NCBI GenBank assembly: GCA_016930415.1
Contig: JAFGGS010000010.1
Coordinates: 1-47,102 of the forward strand
Origin: Candidatus Woesearchaeota archaeon
GTDB taxonomy: Archaea > Nanobdellota > Nanobdellia > Woesearchaeales > SM23-78
Length of the DNA stretch: 47,102 nucleotides
Direction of reading: 5' to 3'
The notes beneath the pieces were generated by a model. It did no database searches. It was not told where the DNA came from and saw only the letters and a list, made by a program, of their open reading frames with translations. Position numbers and translations under genes: made by a program. Below, in pieces: positions 31,663-40,200 of the stretch (positions are counted from its first letter, which is position 1; each line of letters starts with the position of its first letter).

Positions 31663-31937
31663 TTGCTAGGCCGGGCGGCTTATCCTCGCCTGTTACCCAA
31701 AACGGATATCAGTGGGGGCCGAAGCCTGAGGGGCGGTTTGGCCTGCAAGTGCGGGTCCTGCTTTGACCGTCGATGCTCTGTCCTCATCGGCTCATGTCTT
31801 CGTGAATCGAGTCAGGTCGGGAACGAAGCAGCTCTAAACATTGGCACGGGTGCCTTGAGGGTTGCGGAGCGGAGGAAATTGCAGGGCTAAACCTGTGATT
31901 GCTCGACTCATCCACCCTCAGGCGCGCATTATTTTTC
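31663..31937 (+). ncRNA. ffs: signal recognition particle RNA (7S), archaeal type
   Basis: The hallmark is the SRP54-binding helix 8: GTCAGGTCGGGAACGAAGCAG at about 31813-31833, with a GGAA tetraloop closed by C-G pairs and the conserved internal-loop bases. Upstream, AGGCCGGGCGGC and CTGTTACCC resemble the 5' Alu domain. CCTGAGGG (about 31727) pairs with CCCTCAGG (about 31915) to close the long helix 5. A TATA box (TTTTTAAA) lies about 25-30 nt before the start, and T-runs at about 31930-31937 may end it. The exact ends are approximate. Confidence 0.9.
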
Positions 31938-31952
31938 TTTGAGAAGTCTTCT

Positions 31953-32528
31953 TTAGCTCAGCGCGTGGTGGAGCCCTTTTGTTACCAGGCTTTTTATCTT
32001 TTCTCGCGTCGCGTCGTCTAGGTGCCTTGCGTTGTCCAGGTGGAAGGCTTTGGTTTTCACGCCGCAGAATCCGAGTATGTCTTTTGCCATCACTTTCTCT
32101 CCTCTGCTTCCTAGGAAGAACCAGAACGCTGCTTTTGAGGCGCCTGTCGTTATGAAGATGCTTGCTTTCTTGTCTTTCAATAGCTGGATTGGCAGTCTCT
32201 TGTCTGAGAACTTATAGGCAAATTCCGGGGTGAAGGTCTTATCTATGAATCCTTTGAGCATGGCCGGCATGGTGTTCCACCAGACCGGGTAGATGAATAT
32301 TAGCTTCTCTGCTGTTTTTATCTTCTCCTGCATGGCTTTGGTCTCTTCGCTCTCTGTTCCGCCGTGGGTGTATAGCTCGTCTTTTTTCATGATGGGGTCG
32401 TATCCTGCCTCGTAGAGGTCTAGGATCTCGTGTTCTAGCTTGTTGGCGCTAAGCCTTGTTTTCACTTCCTCTAGTATCGCCCCGCAGTGCCCTTCCCTTG
32501 ATGGGTGGGCGTATATCACCAGTATCAC
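31953..32528 (-). CDS. flavodoxin-fold NAD(P)H-dependent oxidoreductase
   Basis: A 191-residue Flavodoxin_2 protein. YAHPSREGHCGAILEEV near the N-terminus and IFIYPVWWNTMPAMLKGFIDKTF in the middle are the FMN-binding phosphate and isoalloxazine loops of MdaB/KefF/NQO-type enzymes; TTGASKAAFWFF is the third flavin loop. The reaction is reduction of quinones or similar acceptors at the expense of NAD(P)H. The start is a GTG with GAGGTGATG upstream. It sits downstream of doxX on the same strand; a redox or oxidative-stress role for the pair is plausible. Confidence 0.88.
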   Translation of the reverse strand: MILVIYAHPSREGHCGAILEEVKTRLSANKLEHEILDLYEAGYDPIMKKDELYTHGGTESEETKAMQEKIKTAEKLIFIYPVWWNTMPAMLKGFIDKTFTPEFAYKFSDKRLPIQLLKDKKASIFITTGASKAAFWFFLGSRGEKVMAKDILGFCGVKTKAFHLDNARHLDDATREKIKSLVTKGLHHALS

Positions 32529-32613
32529 AGTCTCATCACCTCAGTTGATGGGCTTCAGGGCTGAGCGTTGCGGCTCGTGGCCTTAATTCCTTCCCTTCTG
32601 CTCAATCCAGTTC

Positions 32614-33048
32614 TTAGAAAGTTTCTTTTTTAAATGTTAGCTTTTCAAGCCCGTATTCTCCGCCGCCGTATATGAATACTATCATGAAGGCCGCGAGGAA
32701 GAGCAGCGGGAGCTCTGACCCGTTTGAGAGCGGGTTCCATCCTTTTGGGAAGTGCGCGAATATCATCGCTCCTAGCATTATGGTCGCGCCTCCCAGGCTT
32801 ACCAGCCTTGAATACACGCCTGTCAATACGCCTAGGCCTACTGTCATTTCTCCTATCGCTATGATGTATGCGAGCCATACCAGCCCGAATGCTCCGAAGG
32901 CCGCGAACTTCGTCACGTCTCCTGGTCCTCCGAATCCAGGCATTATCTTGCCTAGCCCGTGGAAGAAGAAAAACGCTCCTATGATTATCCTGAACAGCAG
33001 GTATAATGCTTCTCTTGATTTGTCGCTCATATGTTTGAAACTAGCCAT
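32614..33048 (-). CDS. DoxX-family membrane protein
   Basis: A 144-residue protein with four membrane helices. LFRIIIGAFFFFHGLGKIMPGFG is the family's first helix plus HGxxK motif. GEMTVGLGVLTGVYSRLVSLGGATIMLGAM and FLAAFMIVFIYGGGEYGLE make up the rest. DoxX/DoxD relatives include the small subunit of a thiosulfate:quinone oxidoreductase and oxidative-stress proteins of bacteria. The specific role here is unknown. GAGGTGAA before the ATG. It sits next to a flavodoxin-fold reductase. Confidence 0.88.
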   Translation of the reverse strand: MASFKHMSDKSREALYLLFRIIIGAFFFFHGLGKIMPGFGGPGDVTKFAAFGAFGLVWLAYIIAIGEMTVGLGVLTGVYSRLVSLGGATIMLGAMIFAHFPKGWNPLSNGSELPLLFLAAFMIVFIYGGGEYGLEKLTFKKETF

Positions 33049-33172
33049 TGACGTTCACCTCGAGAACTCCTTGTTTTGTCGGTTTCCCGGCAAACTGCCC
33101 CTATTGGCTCTTAGGCCTCCAAGACAGCATAAATAATTATGTTTGAATTATTAAATGAGAATTCTAATGGTG

Positions 33173-33832
33173 TCAGGCGCACAGCTCGTATAGCAGGTTG
33201 AATGTTTTAAGCAGGCTTTTCTCATCCACCACTATTATGTGTTCGTTTGAGCAGACAAGAGCGTCTATTATGCTTATCTCGTTCTCTCCAAGTTCGCTTG
33301 AGACCACGCTGAACACCCCTGGCGTGTTCTGGAGCTCGGAGGAGTATGTGAGTTCTATCATACCTATCTTCTTCCTGGTCTCGAGCACGTTTGCTCTGCC
33401 GAATAAGGTGTTCATCTTCTCGAAGCTGTTCTCGTCTACGAGGAGCTTGAATATCTTGGCGCCTTCGAGTATCCTGAGGGTCTCGCCTCCTTCGTAGTTG
33501 ACTTCTGGCAGTGCCTGGGCCAGCTTCCTTGTCGTGTCCTCGTTCTTCTTGAGTGTTAGCGAGGCCATCTTGGTTATGGTCTTTATCTTTGCTTGCCGAA
33601 GAAGGATGTATGCGTCTTTCCTGCTCGCGCTCTTTTTTGGCGTCAGTTGGTAGCGCCTGATCGCGCTTATTACTGAATCTAGCGATACTTTCAGGGCGTG
33701 TTCTCTTATGATATGGAGGGCTAAGGCCCTGTTGTTTAGTATCCCTCTTGACAGGCTCTTCCTTATGGACGGGTCTGTGTCAATCGCTTTCCAGACGAAT
33801 TCTCGTATGTTGGTCGGTGTCTTAAGTCCCAT
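33173..33832 (-). CDS. ACT-domain protein with an N-terminal helical/HTH region
   Basis: A 219-residue protein. The N-terminal 95 residues (KTPTNIREFVWKAIDTDPSIRKSLSRGI, LALHIIREHALKVSLDSVISAIRRYQL) look like a small helix-turn-helix domain. The C-terminal part (TRKKIGMIELTYSSELQNTPGVFSVVSSELGENEISIIDALVCSNEHIIVV) has the strand-helix-strand pattern of ACT domains, which sense amino acids. It diverges from the serine-synthesis genes with operator-like repeats between them, so it may be their serine-responsive regulator. The ATG at 33832 has a TATA box about 26 nt upstream (TTTTTAAATG), ruling out the much longer frame. Confidence 0.78.
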   Translation of the reverse strand: MGLKTPTNIREFVWKAIDTDPSIRKSLSRGILNNRALALHIIREHALKVSLDSVISAIRRYQLTPKKSASRKDAYILLRQAKIKTITKMASLTLKKNEDTTRKLAQALPEVNYEGGETLRILEGAKIFKLLVDENSFEKMNTLFGRANVLETRKKIGMIELTYSSELQNTPGVFSVVSSELGENEISIIDALVCSNEHIIVVDEKSLLKTFNLLYELCA

Positions 33833-33862
33833 GAAAACCGAGAATGTGTCATCATTTAAAAA

Positions 33863-33913
33863 TTTTTGCCAGATATGCCAAAAAATCAGGATTTTTGAAA
33901 AATATGTCAAATG
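33863..33913. promoter_or_regulatory. two operator-like repeats between divergent ACT-regulator and serine-synthesis promoters
   Basis: Two 22-bp copies, at 33863-33884 and 33892-33913, share TTTTTG-N4-ATATG-N-CAAA and start 29 bp apart. The first is a quasi-palindrome (TTTTTGCC against GCCAAAAA in mirror positions). The first copy touches the minus-strand TATA box of the ACT gene (33854-33862). The second abuts the plus-strand TATA box (TATTTAAG, 33915-33922) of the aminotransferase gene. Position alone suggests shared control of both transcripts by one factor. Confidence 0.55.
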
Positions 33914-33944
33914 GTATTTAAGGATAAGACGATCATAGCAGTCC

Positions 33945-35093
33945 ATGGGGAGCGGAAAACAAAGCCTATTCATACCAGGACCAATCGACGTGAAAGAGGA
34001 AATCCTGCAAGAGCTTGGGCGAGAGCAGATAAGCCACCGCAGCGATGAGTTTCGGGATCTCTTCAAAAGCCTCAAGCCAGGCTTAAAAGAGCTCTTCGGT
34101 AGCCCAAACGACGTCTTGATATCGACCTCTTCAGGATCAGGCTTCTGGGAGGCAGCCTCGAGGTGCTGCGTATGCAAGAAGATACTACACGCAGTCAACG
34201 GCGCGTTCTCTGAGAAATGGGCAGAGGTATCTGCTGCCTGCGGCAAGGAAGTAAAAAGGATAGTGTACGAACCAAGCAAAGGCGTGAGGGCAGAAGACGT
34301 GGAGAAAGCTCTTCTCGAAAACCCAGACTTGGAAGCATTTGCAATGGTGCACAACGAGACCTCGACAGGCGCAGCCTCAGACCTGGACGCGATATCAAGA
34401 GTCATGAAGAACCATCCGCAGGTCATCTGGATGGTCGATGCGGTCTCGTCGCTTGGAGGTATGAGGATCGACGCTGACAGGAGAGGGATTGACTTCTGCC
34501 TCTCCTCGTCGCAGAAAGCATTGGCGCTCCCGCCAGGATTATCATTAGCTTGCGTAAGCCAAAAGGCATACGACAAGGCCAAGACTATCAAAGGCAGAGG
34601 CTACTACTTCGACATCCTAGAGCTGAAAAAAGCTTATGACAAGGACGAGACTCCATACACTCCCTCGATCCCCCATCTCTACGCGCTCAAGCGCCAGCTT
34701 GAGAGGATAAGCATTGAAGGATTCGATGAGAGGCTAGGCAGGCACAAGGAGATGGCTGCAAGGGTGAAGGCTTGGGCAGAGGATAACGATCTTCGCTTGT
34801 TCCCGGAAAAAGGCCGCGAATCCCTCACAGTCTCTTGCATAATAAGCAGGAGAGGCCTTGACTTGAAAACCCTGAAGAGAGCCATGCTCGAGAGAGGCTA
34901 CTTCATGGACGCGGGCTACAGGAAGCTCAACGAGAAGCTCTTGTCCGAGGGAAAAGAACCCACTTTCAGGATCGCGCATATGGGCGACCGGACTATGGAT
35001 GAGCTTGACGCTTTCCTAGAGGCTCTTGATGAGTGCATGAGGAAGCAAGAGATTATCCTGGAAGTAAAAGAGCAGGAGAAGATTAAGGGGTGA
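33945..35093 (+). CDS. class V (PLP) aminotransferase, phosphoserine/serine-pyruvate type
   Basis: A 382-residue fold-type I enzyme. GKQSLFIPGPIDVKEEILQE opens it; TSSGSGFWEAA binds the PLP phosphate, Asp165 in WMVDAVSSLGG supports the cofactor, and the Schiff-base lysine is Lys191 in LSSSQKALALPPG. The fold and order fit the alanine-glyoxylate/serine-pyruvate branch that archaea use in place of SerC. Its partner directly downstream is a SerA-type dehydrogenase, so it most likely converts 3-phosphohydroxypyruvate to phosphoserine. A TATA box about 26 nt upstream makes it leaderless. Confidence 0.85.
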   Translation: MGSGKQSLFIPGPIDVKEEILQELGREQISHRSDEFRDLFKSLKPGLKELFGSPNDVLISTSSGSGFWEAASRCCVCKKILHAVNGAFSEKWAEVSAACGKEVKRIVYEPSKGVRAEDVEKALLENPDLEAFAMVHNETSTGAASDLDAISRVMKNHPQVIWMVDAVSSLGGMRIDADRRGIDFCLSSSQKALALPPGLSLACVSQKAYDKAKTIKGRGYYFDILELKKAYDKDETPYTPSIPHLYALKRQLERISIEGFDERLGRHKEMAARVKAWAEDNDLRLFPEKGRESLTVSCIISRRGLDLKTLKRAMLERGYFMDAGYRKLNEKLLSEGKEPTFRIAHMGDRTMDELDAFLEALDECMRKQEIILEVKEQEKIKG

Positions 35094-35152
35094 ACTTGAT
35101 GGAGCTGGCAAGAAACCATGATCAGAACAATGCAGGAGAAGGAGTGCTTGGT

Positions 35153-36109
35153 ATGAAAGTGCTAATACCTGACAAGATAGGAGCTGAAGCCATAAGAGAT
35201 CTTGAGAGCCACGGCTTTGTCGTCGACCACAAGCCCGGCATAAGCGCAGCGGAACTGGTATCCCTCTGCCCCGAGTACCACGCCATGCTCGTCAGGTCAG
35301 GAGTTAAGGTGACAAGCGAGGTCATATCCGCTGCAAAAGAGCTTCGGATAGTCGTGCGCGCGGGAGTAGGCCATGACAACATAGACTCTAAAGCCGCTGC
35401 AAAGGAGGGGATTGCAGTCGCTAACACTCCGAGCGCCAACACCAACGCGGCTGCAGAGCACGCACTCGCATTCCTGATGATGCTTGGAAAACCAATCCTC
35501 AAAGCGCACTGCGAGATGAAGAACGGCGTGTGGGGACGAGGAAGGCATGAGGGGACTGAGCTTAAGGGAAAAACCTTAGGGATAGTTGGCTTTGGCAACG
35601 TAGGCCGAAAAGTGGCAAGGGTAGCTAAAGCTCTAGATATGGATGTGGTGGCATTCGACACGATCGTGTGCGAGAGCGCGATGGATGAGGCAGGCGTGCG
35701 GAAAGTCATGCTAGGCGAGCTGTTTGAGAACGCTGACTACATAACGCTCCACGTGCCCTTGAACGATAGTACTAAGAACCTGATCAGCGAGAAGGAACTA
35801 ATGATGATGAAGCAGGGCGTGAGAATAATAAACACTGCCCGCGGCGGGGTGATAGATGAATCTGCGCTTCTAGAGGCTCTTGACTCTGGAAAAGTAGCAG
35901 CCGCGGCTCTCGACGTATTCGAGACAGAGCCCTGCACCAACCAGCGCCTGGTCATGCACGAGAACGTGATATGCACGCCTCACTTGGGAGCATCGACAAA
36001 GGAAGCCCAGCTAAAGGTCTCGACTGACGCTGCGCAAGCGATAGCGATCGCGCTCAAAGAGAGAATCGTGCTGAACTCAGTCAACGGAGTGACTGCGATA
36101 AAGCAGTGA
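35153..36109 (+). CDS. serA: D-3-phosphoglycerate dehydrogenase-like 2-hydroxyacid dehydrogenase
   Basis: A 318-residue protein, the core length without ACT or ASB domains. NAD-binding motif GIVGFGNVGRKVA; the catalytic Arg/Glu/His triad is in VRAGVGHDN (substrate loop) with INTARGGVIDE, ALDVFETEP and CTPHLGASTKEAQ. It oxidises 3-phosphoglycerate to 3-phosphohydroxypyruvate, the first step of serine synthesis. The start at 35153 (KVLIPDKIGAEAI) matches the family and has AAGGAG 8 nt before it. However, the preceding gene's stop overlaps a GTG in the same frame at 35090 and there is an in-frame ATG at 35099, so an N-terminal extension of about 20 residues is possible. No serB is visible. Confidence 0.88.
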   Translation: MKVLIPDKIGAEAIRDLESHGFVVDHKPGISAAELVSLCPEYHAMLVRSGVKVTSEVISAAKELRIVVRAGVGHDNIDSKAAAKEGIAVANTPSANTNAAAEHALAFLMMLGKPILKAHCEMKNGVWGRGRHEGTELKGKTLGIVGFGNVGRKVARVAKALDMDVVAFDTIVCESAMDEAGVRKVMLGELFENADYITLHVPLNDSTKNLISEKELMMMKQGVRIINTARGGVIDESALLEALDSGKVAAAALDVFETEPCTNQRLVMHENVICTPHLGASTKEAQLKVSTDAAQAIAIALKERIVLNSVNGVTAIKQ

Positions 36110-36194
36110 CTTTATCTTTCATCAACCGGCGCAGCGTCGAGTAAATTCAGATTAAGCGCCGCCTGAAAGAAAAGCGTGAAGAAAAACTGTTCTT

Positions 36195-38828
36195 TTATGC
36201 CAGCACTATCGCTGGCTTTCCAGGAGCAGCGTTCTTTGCCTTCGCTTCCTTGGAATCCTCTGCGATTACAACTTCCACGCCGCATCCGAATTCGCTTGCA
36301 AGAGATTCCTTTGCTTCTTCCAAGGCTTTTCTCTCTAGCTCTTGGCTTAGGATTATAGTCGGCATCTTAGACGGGTCCTTGACGACTGTCGGCACGATCC
36401 TGGTTATATCCTGTCCATGCTTCTTGAGTTCTGTGGACATTATGGCTTTCAGGATCTCGCCAGGATTCCTCGTCTTTTGCATCTCTTTCTTAAGGACGTC
36501 GAACAGGCCATACTTCCACTTAGGGGAGATTATTATCGTGATCTTGCCTATCTTGTCCAGGCTCGCGAGTTTCTTCACTGCGTTGATGTCGCTCCTTGTA
36601 CAGGCAGCAAGCGAGTCGCAGGCATCCAGCTTCTCGTCGATCTTTGACTCGTCTGCTTTTGGCCAGGGCTCAAGGCTAAGCAGGGTCTTGTTGCCGAGGC
36701 GCTCCCACAATTCTTCTGTAATGTGAGGGCAGAACGGGCTTAGTATCTTGATAAAGCTCTCAAGGTCGCGCTTCGATATCTTCTCGTGCTCTATGTACTC
36801 GAACGCGTCCCTTATCTTGATCAACGCCAGGTTGTACTTGAAGCCTTCGATGTCAGCCGTGACGTCCTTTATCAGCTTGTTGATCTTGTTCTCCACTCCC
36901 TTGCTTGACTTCCCTATCTTCTCGTGCGTGAGCGAGCCAAACATCTTGGTCACGAACTTGCTCGCCGACTCCATTCCGTTGTCGTTCCACACGCTGTTAG
37001 AGTCGGGCGAGGCCAGGCTCATGAGGTTGAACCTGAGCGCGTCTGCGCTGTACCGCTCTATCATCTCGATCGGGTTCACAACATTCCCAAGAGACTTGCT
37101 CATCTTGTTGCCGTCTGGCCCGTGGAGCATCCCTTGGTTGAATAATCTTGGAAAAGGCTCGTCAGCAGATATCATCCTAAGATCTCTCAGGGCTTTTGTG
37201 AAGAACCTAGCGTATATGAGGTGCATGCACGCGTGCTCCGCCCCTCCGATGTATTGGTCGACAGGCATCCAGTACTCTGCCTTCTTCCTGTCAAACGCGA
37301 TTGCTTCGTTCTTGTTATCGCAGTACCTGAGGAAGTACCATGAGGAGTCAAAGAAGGTATCCATCGTGTCAGTCTCTCTCTTTGCAGCGGCGCCGCATCT
37401 CGGGCACTTGGTCCTGACGAATGACTCGCTCGACGCCAATGGGTTCCCATGACCGAACTTCACATCCTTCGGAAGAAGGACTGGCAGGTCTTTCTCATCA
37501 ACAGGCACGACGCCGCACTTGTCGCAGTAGACCATCGGGATCGGAGTCCCCCAATACCTTTGACGGCTGACAAGCCAATCCCTGAACTTGTAGTTGAAAG
37601 TCTTCTTGCCGAGATTGTGCTTTGAGAGCCAGGACTGGAGCTTCTCTATCGCGGCCTCGCTGGAGAGCCCATTGAACTCCCTTGAGTTGACGAGGACGCC
37701 ATACTCAGTGTATGCCTTCTTGAGATCATCAAGCTTCTTGTCCTTGCTTGGATGGATGACCTCATTGATAGGGATGTCATATTTCTTTGCGAACTCAAAG
37801 TCTCTCTGGTCGTGGGCAGGCACTGCCATCACCATCCCGCTTCCGTACTCTGCTATCACGAAGTTGCCGGCGTACACAGGCACCTTGTCTCCTGTCATCG
37901 GGTTTATCGCGTAGCTTCCTGTGAACACTCCTTCCTTGTCAAGAGCCTCTAGTTCCTTCTCGCTCACGCTCTTGATCTTCTTTAGGAATGCGTCGACGTT
38001 CTGCTTCTGTTCGGGTGTGACTAGCTCTCCAAGCCTTGGATGCTGGGCAGCTACGACCATGAAAGTGACTCCGAAAATAGTATCGGCGCGCGTCGTGAAG
38101 ATCGGCCACTTCTTTCCGTTTATCTCGAATTCTATCTCGGTCCCGTGGCTCTTCCCGATCCAGTTCTCTTGCATTATCTTGATGCGTTCTGGCCAGTTCA
38201 GTTTCTTTATGTCGGCTAGGAGTTCTTCTGTGTAGGCGGTCGTCTTGATGAACCATTGCTCCAGGTGCTTGGTCTCGACGTCGGTCTCTGTGTGTCTCCA
38301 GCACTTCCCAGAATGCACTTGCTCGTTCGCTAGGACTGTGCTACAGTCCGGGCACCAGTTGACTGCGCTCTTCTTCCGATAGACTAGGCCTTTCTCGTAG
38401 AATTTGATGAAGAAGTGTTGGTTCCACTTGTAGTATTCTGGCCTGCAGGTCGCAAGCATTCGGTCCCAGGAGTAGCTTATGCCTAGGGCGTGCTGCTGCA
38501 TCACGAAGTTCTTCATCGAGTTCTCTGTGTAGCTTGCCGGGTGTTCTCCTGCTTTGATGGCTGCGTTCTCTGCGGGGAGGCCGAAGGCGTCGTAGCCCAT
38601 GGGGTAGAGGACGTTGTATCCGCTCATCCGTTTGTAGCGGGCGAATATGTCTCCTATAGTATAATTCAGGGAGTGGCCCATGTGTAGGCCTGCGCCGCTT
38701 GGGTAGGGGAACATCTCTAGTACGTAGCATTTCTTTTTCTTCGGGTCTTCGCTTACTTCGAAGGCTTTCTTCTCAGCCCATCTCTTCTGCCATTTGGCGG
38801 CTATCTTGTTGAACTCGTTCTCAGCCAT
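36195..38828 (-). CDS. leuS: leucyl-tRNA synthetase with a bacterial-type body and an archaeal-type C-terminus
   Basis: An 877-residue class I synthetase. HIGH motif: HMGH at residues 49-52; KMSKS motif: GPDGNKMSKSLGNVVNP. The zinc segment NWCPDCSTVLANEQV...CWRHTET and the CP1 editing domain (FTTRADTIFGVTF, VPAHDQRDFEFA) are in the bacterial order and wording. The last 130 residues differ: ITIIISPKWKYGLFDVLKKE, ILKAIMSTELKKHGQDITRIV and the ending APGKPAIVLA resemble the C-terminal domain of archaeal LeuRS, which holds tRNA-Leu. The enzyme is thus a likely hybrid. A TATA box (CTTTATAAATC) lies about 27 nt before the ATG. A cognate tRNA-Leu is about 2.7 kb away. Confidence 0.93.
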   Translation of the reverse strand: MAENEFNKIAAKWQKRWAEKKAFEVSEDPKKKKCYVLEMFPYPSGAGLHMGHSLNYTIGDIFARYKRMSGYNVLYPMGYDAFGLPAENAAIKAGEHPASYTENSMKNFVMQQHALGISYSWDRMLATCRPEYYKWNQHFFIKFYEKGLVYRKKSAVNWCPDCSTVLANEQVHSGKCWRHTETDVETKHLEQWFIKTTAYTEELLADIKKLNWPERIKIMQENWIGKSHGTEIEFEINGKKWPIFTTRADTIFGVTFMVVAAQHPRLGELVTPEQKQNVDAFLKKIKSVSEKELEALDKEGVFTGSYAINPMTGDKVPVYAGNFVIAEYGSGMVMAVPAHDQRDFEFAKKYDIPINEVIHPSKDKKLDDLKKAYTEYGVLVNSREFNGLSSEAAIEKLQSWLSKHNLGKKTFNYKFRDWLVSRQRYWGTPIPMVYCDKCGVVPVDEKDLPVLLPKDVKFGHGNPLASSESFVRTKCPRCGAAAKRETDTMDTFFDSSWYFLRYCDNKNEAIAFDRKKAEYWMPVDQYIGGAEHACMHLIYARFFTKALRDLRMISADEPFPRLFNQGMLHGPDGNKMSKSLGNVVNPIEMIERYSADALRFNLMSLASPDSNSVWNDNGMESASKFVTKMFGSLTHEKIGKSSKGVENKINKLIKDVTADIEGFKYNLALIKIRDAFEYIEHEKISKRDLESFIKILSPFCPHITEELWERLGNKTLLSLEPWPKADESKIDEKLDACDSLAACTRSDINAVKKLASLDKIGKITIIISPKWKYGLFDVLKKEMQKTRNPGEILKAIMSTELKKHGQDITRIVPTVVKDPSKMPTIILSQELERKALEEAKESLASEFGCGVEVVIAEDSKEAKAKNAAPGKPAIVLA

Positions 38829-38961
38829 ATGTGGAGAAAGTAGGAGGTGATTTATAAAGGTTAAGGGATTGGGGGAAGCAAGGCGTAAAAAATAGTAATC
38901 ACCAGATAGTAGTTATAAAACCGCAAAATATTTAAACCCCCAAGGATAACTAACCCCCACC

Positions 38962-39447
38962 ATGGCAAGACAAATACAATCAAAGAGACTACCAGGAGAC
39001 AACATCGAGCTAGCAAGGCAATACGCCCTAGTGATGAACGCACAGAAAAGCCACCCGGACTTCAAGCCATACGACTTGACCCCTAGGGAAGGAATGGCAA
39101 TCCTGCTCGCAGACAAGAAATTATCAACGCAAAACATCTCAGGGCTGCAGGAGAAACTAAGCCTAAGCGACAGCTCAGTGGCATGCATCGACGCCTTGCT
39201 CATGACAGGAGCAGAGGGTCCGAACGGAGTCATAGAAACAATAAGGCTCGCAAGGAAAGCGTTCCTGGACGAGACTGACGAGAAGGCAAGACACAACTTC
39301 TCAGGCCACCAGCCCACCCACGCAAGTTACGCAATCAAGTTCATAGAGGGAGAATTGGATACAGAAACGCCCAGACTCATAATTCCCCCAAAAAATAAGT
39401 ACAGGGGACGGCCAAGGGAACAATACCAAGCCGCCAGGCACGCATAA
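38962..39447 (+). CDS. hypothetical protein, 161 residues
   Basis: Not recognised. Mostly helical and soluble: NIELARQYALVMNAQKSHPDFKPYDLTPREGMAILLADKKL, ISGLQEKLSLSDSSVACIDALL, then GVIETIRLARKAFLDETDEKARHNF and a polar tail with RGRPREQYQA. A helix-turn-helix-like feel around residues 40-80 is possible. The TATA box (ATATTTAAA) is about 26-34 nt before the ATG. The next reading frame downstream is a decayed copy of it, which shows the family duplicated locally. Confidence 0.6.
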   Translation: MARQIQSKRLPGDNIELARQYALVMNAQKSHPDFKPYDLTPREGMAILLADKKLSTQNISGLQEKLSLSDSSVACIDALLMTGAEGPNGVIETIRLARKAFLDETDEKARHNFSGHQPTHASYAIKFIEGELDTETPRLIIPPKNKYRGRPREQYQAARHA

Positions 39448-39478
39448 ACCTCATAAAATATTCCTCATTACCGCCCTC

Positions 39479-39848
39479 ATGGAAGCTGAGGGCCCTTTCT
39501 TGTATTCCAATGCAGAGCTGGCAAGACACTATTTTCTCATCCAGATGACTTATCATAGTCCTAACAGGTACACCAAGCCATGCCTTAGGAGGATGGGACG
39601 GATCATAGGGAAAGCAAGGACCTCAATCTCAGGAGTATACCAGCGGGACGGCAAATCTCAGAAACCTGCAAATGAAAGGCATCGGAAGGACTACTGAGCG
39701 CGTACTAGAGGACACAATCGCGCACGGCATAGAAGAGGCGATGCGTAAGATCAGGAAGGCGAAGGACTTGGAGGTACGCGGCACGTCCTGACGAATCGCA
39801 GGAGACGACTTCGCAGACCAATACGCCCCCCAGGCCTCAAGGGATTAG
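39479..39848 (+). pseudogene. frameshifted partial copy of the 161-residue protein
   Basis: The first frame (ATG 39479) reads AELARHYFLIQMTYHSPNRY, KPCLRRMGRIIGKARTSISGVYQR, aligning with NIELARQYALVMNA through SGLQEK of the gene just upstream. It then runs out of similarity and stops at 39697. The copy continues in another frame from about 39645 (NLQMKGIGRTTERVLEDTIA, HGIEEAMRKIRKAKDLE), ends at a TGA, and has more remnants (DDFADQYAPQASRD) to 39848. A frameshift and a stop thus separate three pieces. A TATA-like ATAAAATATT is still present upstream, so the first 72 codons could still be made. Confidence 0.6.
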
Positions 39849-39957
39849 AGCAGGAAAGGATTTCTGCAAAGAAAAAGTGAGCGAAGAATCAAAACTTCTT
39901 GAAAGTATCAACTTGTTGAAATGTTAGAAATTCTAAGAACCAGACTTTCTTAAAATT

Positions 39958-39974
39958 GTCTTTCGCAGAAAGAC
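39958..39974 (-). terminator. hairpin after rpoN at the end of the ribosomal operon
   Basis: A perfect 7-bp stem, GTCTTTC / GAAAGAC, with a 3-base loop. It lies 21 nt past the rpoN stop and is followed on the operon strand by a short T-rich run (AATTTT). Archaeal termination relies mainly on T-runs, so the hairpin may instead stabilise the 3' end. Confidence 0.4.
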
Positions 39975-39995
39975 TAGTTAAAAATTTTGATTTCG

Positions 39996-40193
39996 TCAAA
40001 ACTTCTTAAACCTGGCGGCGGTGTCCAATAAATCCACATGCCCTAGGAAAAGTGCCCTGCAGCAGTATCTCTTTAGCCCTAGCTTGTCAAGGACTTCCTT
40101 TCGGTCATCGCCTTTCGCGGCTTTCTCTACGAACTCCTCGTACAAGTGCCCCACAGGCTTGTTGCAACTCAAACATCGAACCGGGATTATCAT
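39996..40193 (-). CDS. rpoN: RNA polymerase subunit N (Rpb10 homologue)
   Basis: 65 residues with the zinc-bundle pattern RCLSCNKPVGHLYEEF (CxxC) and YCCRALFLGHVDLL (CC), as in Rpb10. The small subunit braces the polymerase assembly platform formed by subunits D and L. It follows rps9 after a 7-nt gap with GGTGAG before the ATG, as in many archaea. Confidence 0.95.
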   Translation of the reverse strand: MIIPVRCLSCNKPVGHLYEEFVEKAAKGDDRKEVLDKLGLKRYCCRALFLGHVDLLDTAARFKKF

Positions 40194-40200
40194 TGTCTGC

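Noticed and set aside
33833-34591. Long minus-strand extension of the ACT-domain gene
   Set aside because: The frame crosses the divergent promoter region and lies antisense to the aminotransferase; the TATA box near 33858 and the ATG at 33832 define the real start.
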